DNA from: JACROF01 sp964598995
Lineage (GTDB): Bacteria; Patescibacteriota; Microgenomatia; Levybacterales; UBA12049
Direction of reading: 5' to 3'
DNA: 7,798 nucleotides
Assembly (NCBI GenBank): GCA_964598995.1
Contig: CAZRDR010000058.1
Span: forward strand, 1 to 7,798
The position numbers and the translations under genes are program-made. This document shows, in pieces, positions 6,462 through 7,798 of this stretch. Position 1 is the first letter of the stretch. Each line of letters begins with the position of its first letter. Below the pieces are notes generated by a model. It ran no database searches and was not told the origin of the DNA. It saw only the letters and a list, made by a program, of their open reading frames with translations.

Positions 6462-6506
6462 CAAATAAAATGGCGGTGCCACCTTGCTTTATTTTCCTAT
6501 AAAAAA

Positions 6507-6523
6507 TGCTCCCTTAGGGAGCA
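6507..6523 (-). promoter_or_regulatory. Hairpin just upstream of the T-box sequence (Stem III-like, followed by U6)
   Basis: TGCTCCC/GGGAGCA is a perfect 7-bp stem with a 3-nt loop, followed on the minus strand by six T at 6501-6506. Its position immediately before the antiterminator fits T-box Stem III. The U-tract also gives it the form of an intrinsic terminator, so some tRNA-independent termination is possible. Confidence 0.6.
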
Positions 6524-6670
6524 CATCAAATATAAGAAAACCTTATTTCTGACGTGCGTAATTCCTTGCGGACAATTCACGTTGCTTGTCTTTTTCGGTT
6601 TCGCCTCCGTGCATTATGTATTTTGCGATAGCTCATCGGTTCCAAAATTCCGAATCAACGCTATGAACGT

Positions 6671-6698
6671 ATTATAGCTAACTGAGGAGATTTGTCAA
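6671..6698 (-). promoter_or_regulatory. Consensus sigma-70 promoter of the T-box operon
   Basis: On the minus strand, TTGACA (6693-6698), a 16-nt spacer and TATAAT (6671-6676) are both perfect hexamers. It is the only promoter in the window with both boxes at consensus. The predicted transcription start is an A at about 6664, which is also the first base of the T-box Stem I. Strong constitutive initiation with control passed to the downstream riboswitch is the usual T-box arrangement. Confidence 0.88.
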
Positions 6699-6699
6699 A

Positions 6700-7476
6700 T
6701 CACGCAGCTCGTCTCAAGAGTCGTGAAGCAACTGTCGCAGCCTTACCAAATAAGCCTCGCTTGGGAGCAGGTCGTTCTGCAGGCTGGACTGATGCGGGTG
6801 GAGCGCCATAATCCACTGGTGATTGTGGCTGGACAGGAAGCGACGAAATATTTTTCGGCATATCTGGAAAAGCTTTTTCAGTTTTAAGATCCTGGAGCTT
6901 TGTTCTAAATGCTGGGTGCTCGCTGATGGAGGTTGGCTCTGCTGCTTGTGCAACCGGCTCAGGAGTAAGTGATTTCTTTACGGCGAAACTCCCATCGGCG
7001 TTCATCTCTCCACCACGGACATTATCATCGAACAACACATCCATGGCTGAAGCTATAGCAGCATCACCTTGTGGCTGAACCTTTGGAGACTCAATTGGCT
7101 GTACTAGGGGTTTTTCTACAGGTGTTACAATTGTAGGTTCAGTCTGTACATTAACTGGTTCTAGGGATACGCTTGCTAGTTGCTCTACAGGCGACGAAAC
7201 AGGTGCTGTTTCTGGCTGTGGAGTTTGTACCTGAGTCTCAAATGGTGATGGTTCAGGTCTACCTGTGACACTCGGATCGCCTACTTTCGTCTGCTGGAGA
7301 CGTGCCAACTTACCTCTGAGGTCCTCTTGTAAAACATCCTGACGGAGCTGTTTGTGAGCTTCTAAAACCTGTGCTCGTGACGGTTCTGTTGCCTGAGGAG
7401 TGGGAGCTTGCTTATTTCTCCCAAAAAACTTGCCTAACTTTGAACCGTGTCCGCCGGCGTCTACTCCACCCTCCAT
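6700..7476 (-). CDS. Pro/Gln/Val-rich hypothetical protein with basic ends, 258 aa
   Basis: I do not recognise this protein. The frame can be extended upstream to 7560, but that overlaps tgt by more than 50 nt. The ATG at 7474-7476 sits 6 nt after a -10 box and 28 nt past the tgt stop, so I chose it. Residues 1-24 are Gly/Lys/Arg-rich (KLGKFFGRNK). Residues 32-64 are charged and probably helical. Residues 70-136 are low-complexity P/V/E/Q/T. Residues 137-170 (AIASAMDVLFDDN, then GEMNADGSF) look like a short ordered motif. A second Pro-rich linker follows, and the last 20 residues (KRGLFGKAA...SRLLRRAA) form a basic, potentially amphipathic helix. There is no signal peptide, transmembrane segment or Cys in the chosen product. 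It could be a scaffold or a membrane- or nucleic-acid-binding protein, but no function can be assigned. The stop TGA is followed after 1 nt by the T-box -35 box. Confidence 0.75.
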   Translation of the reverse strand: MEGGVDAGGHGSKLGKFFGRNKQAPTPQATEPSRAQVLEAHKQLRQDVLQEDLRGKLARLQQTKVGDPSVTGRPEPSPFETQVQTPQPETAPVSSPVEQLASVSLEPVNVQTEPTIVTPVEKPLVQPIESPKVQPQGDAAIASAMDVLFDDNVRGGEMNADGSFAVKKSLTPEPVAQAAEPTSISEHPAFRTKLQDLKTEKAFPDMPKNISSLPVQPQSPVDYGAPPASVQPAERPAPKRGLFGKAATVASRLLRRAA

Positions 7477-7482
7477 ACCACC

Positions 7483-7512
7483 ACTATAACAAGGTAGCGC
7501 GGGACTATGCAA
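7483..7512 (-). promoter_or_regulatory. Extended -10 promoter of the Pro-rich gene
   Basis: On the minus strand TGT-TATAGT (an extended -10, TGn-TATAGT) occupies 7483-7491, with a weak -35 TTGCAT at 7507-7512 and an 18-nt spacer. The -10 box ends exactly 6 nt before the ATG at 7474-7476, so transcription should begin at or next to the A of the start codon (leaderless mRNA). The promoter overlaps the tgt stop codon. Predicted by eye only. Confidence 0.55.
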
Positions 7513-7798
7513 GCCAAGCGTCTTTGAGGTTCTCAAATGAGCCATCAAGGATCGACTCACGGATCTTTTTAACCATATTCACGATGAAATAGACGTTGTG
7601 ATACGAGCCGAGTCGCTGCGCGAGGAGTTCATCAGCGACGAAGAGATGCCTTAAGTAAGCTTTGGTATAGTTCTGACAGGTAAAGCAGTCACACGTCACA
7701 TCAATTGGTGAGGTATCGAGTGTGTACTGTGCGTTCGTGATCTGGAGGGTAAAGTTATTTTCTTTCCGTCCCCCAGAGGAAGGAGAAATGTACAAATT
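7505..7798 (-). CDS. tgt: Queuine/preQ1 tRNA-ribosyltransferase, C-terminal part (cut by window edge)
   Basis: This is the last 97 residues of tRNA-guanine transglycosylase, which exchanges G34 of GUN anticodons for preQ1 in the queuosine pathway. The start and the catalytic Asp residues lie beyond the right edge. The zinc site is intact: CDCFTC at visible residues 36-41, and a His in SYHN exactly 26 residues after the last Cys, the same spacing as in E. coli Tgt (C302, C304, C307, H333). The flanking QNYTKAYLRHL and NAQY..D..PID segments also match the family. Before NAQY the segment PSSGGRKENN looks about nine residues longer than in E. coli, so a small insertion is likely. The in-frame TTG near the edge is not a start. 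The frame ends with TAG, 28 nt before the next gene. Identification is firm. Confidence 0.95.
   Translation of the reverse strand, partial: NLYISPSSGGRKENNFTLQITNAQYTLDTSPIDVTCDCFTCQNYTKAYLRHLFVADELLAQRLGSYHNVYFIVNMVKKIRESILDGSFENLKDAWLA

Larger units (their letters stand above)
6415..6664 (-). promoter_or_regulatory. T-box riboswitch leader, predicted tRNA-Trp specific, transcriptional
   Basis: The minus-strand RNA holds a canonical T-box antiterminator at 6454-6487: GCAAGG, the 7-nt bulge TGGCACC, GCC, a 9-nt loop, then GGC and CCTTGT. Helices A1 (6 bp, one G-U) and A2 (3 bp) both pair. Bulge base C predicts a tRNA with discriminator G, as in bacterial tRNA-Trp. The antiterminator's 3' side is also the 5' side of the terminator, so the two are mutually exclusive. 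Upstream are a short Stem I at 6628-6664 (AUAGC/GCUAU and UCGG/CCGA) with UGG in its loop at 6642-6644, a hairpin at 6552-6582 (ACGUG/CACGU, GCAA loop) and a GC hairpin at 6507-6523. T-box identity is near certain. The Trp specifier is inferred from the loop codon, the bulge base and nearby trpS. Confidence 0.9.

Noticed and set aside
6396..6482. Upstream extension of the 32-aa frame to a 61-aa protein
   Set aside because: It would begin inside the T-box bulge and run through the terminator hairpin, where regulatory RNA structure accounts for the sequence.
6633..6635. UGA in the internal loop of Stem I as the specifier codon
   Set aside because: UGA is a normal stop here, including ATGA overlaps at two gene junctions, and tRNA-Trp with anticodon CCA would mismatch it. 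UGG in the terminal loop fits better.
6577..6636. A 19-codon Arg-rich frame inside the T-box leader as a possible leader peptide
   Set aside because: It has no Shine-Dalgarno site, contains no Trp codon, and overlaps the Stem I 3' strand and the next hairpin. The structural role of the RNA explains the sequence better.

Overview
The window is a compact bacterial region. Every gene I can support lies on the minus strand, so it reads right to left: 3' end of tgt, an unrecognised Pro-rich protein, a T-box leader, two small orphan ORFs, trpS, mutY, ftsH, a stand-alone 5'-3' exonuclease and a glycosyltransferase. Codon use is standard: TGA, TAA and TAG all end genes, and a TGA stop overlaps the next ATG in two places. 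Gaps are tiny (about 10-100 nt). The polymerase-free exonuclease, a MutY with no Fe-S cysteines and a C-terminus recalling actinobacterial MutY, and promoters set for leaderless mRNAs suggest a reduced Patescibacteria/CPR-type genome, perhaps Saccharibacteria. That is an inference; no rRNA or other marker gene in the window settles it.

Right part (6700-7798): the C-terminal Zn domain of tRNA-guanine transglycosylase runs off the right edge. After 28 nt comes a 258-aa Pro/Gln/Val-rich, probably disordered protein with basic ends.

Centre (5862-6700), the most interesting part: a consensus sigma-70 promoter (TTGACA-16-TATAAT) drives a T-box riboswitch. It has a canonical antiterminator with bulge TGGCACC and a mutually exclusive 18-bp intrinsic terminator followed by six U. 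Stem I appears ultrashort (37 nt, starting at the predicted +1) and shows UGG (Trp) in its terminal loop. The bulge base predicts a tRNA with discriminator G, as in bacterial tRNA-Trp. Directly downstream are not trpS but a possible 32-aa ORF and a GC-rich 113-aa orphan ORF joined by an ATGA overlap. A strong hairpin follows, and then trpS with its own -10 box 12 nt before its ATG.

Left part (1-5861): trpS, mutY, ftsH, exonuclease and glycosyltransferase are tightly packed. Several have their own -10 box only 6-12 nt before the ATG, so mRNAs should be leaderless or nearly so. The glycosyltransferase is coupled to the exonuclease by an ATGA overlap. At the left edge a hairpin plus T-tract looks like a plus-strand terminator for a gene arriving from outside.

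Functionally this is a housekeeping cluster: tRNA modification and charging, DNA repair, membrane proteolysis and envelope glycosylation. The T-box would make part of it respond to uncharged tRNA-Trp.
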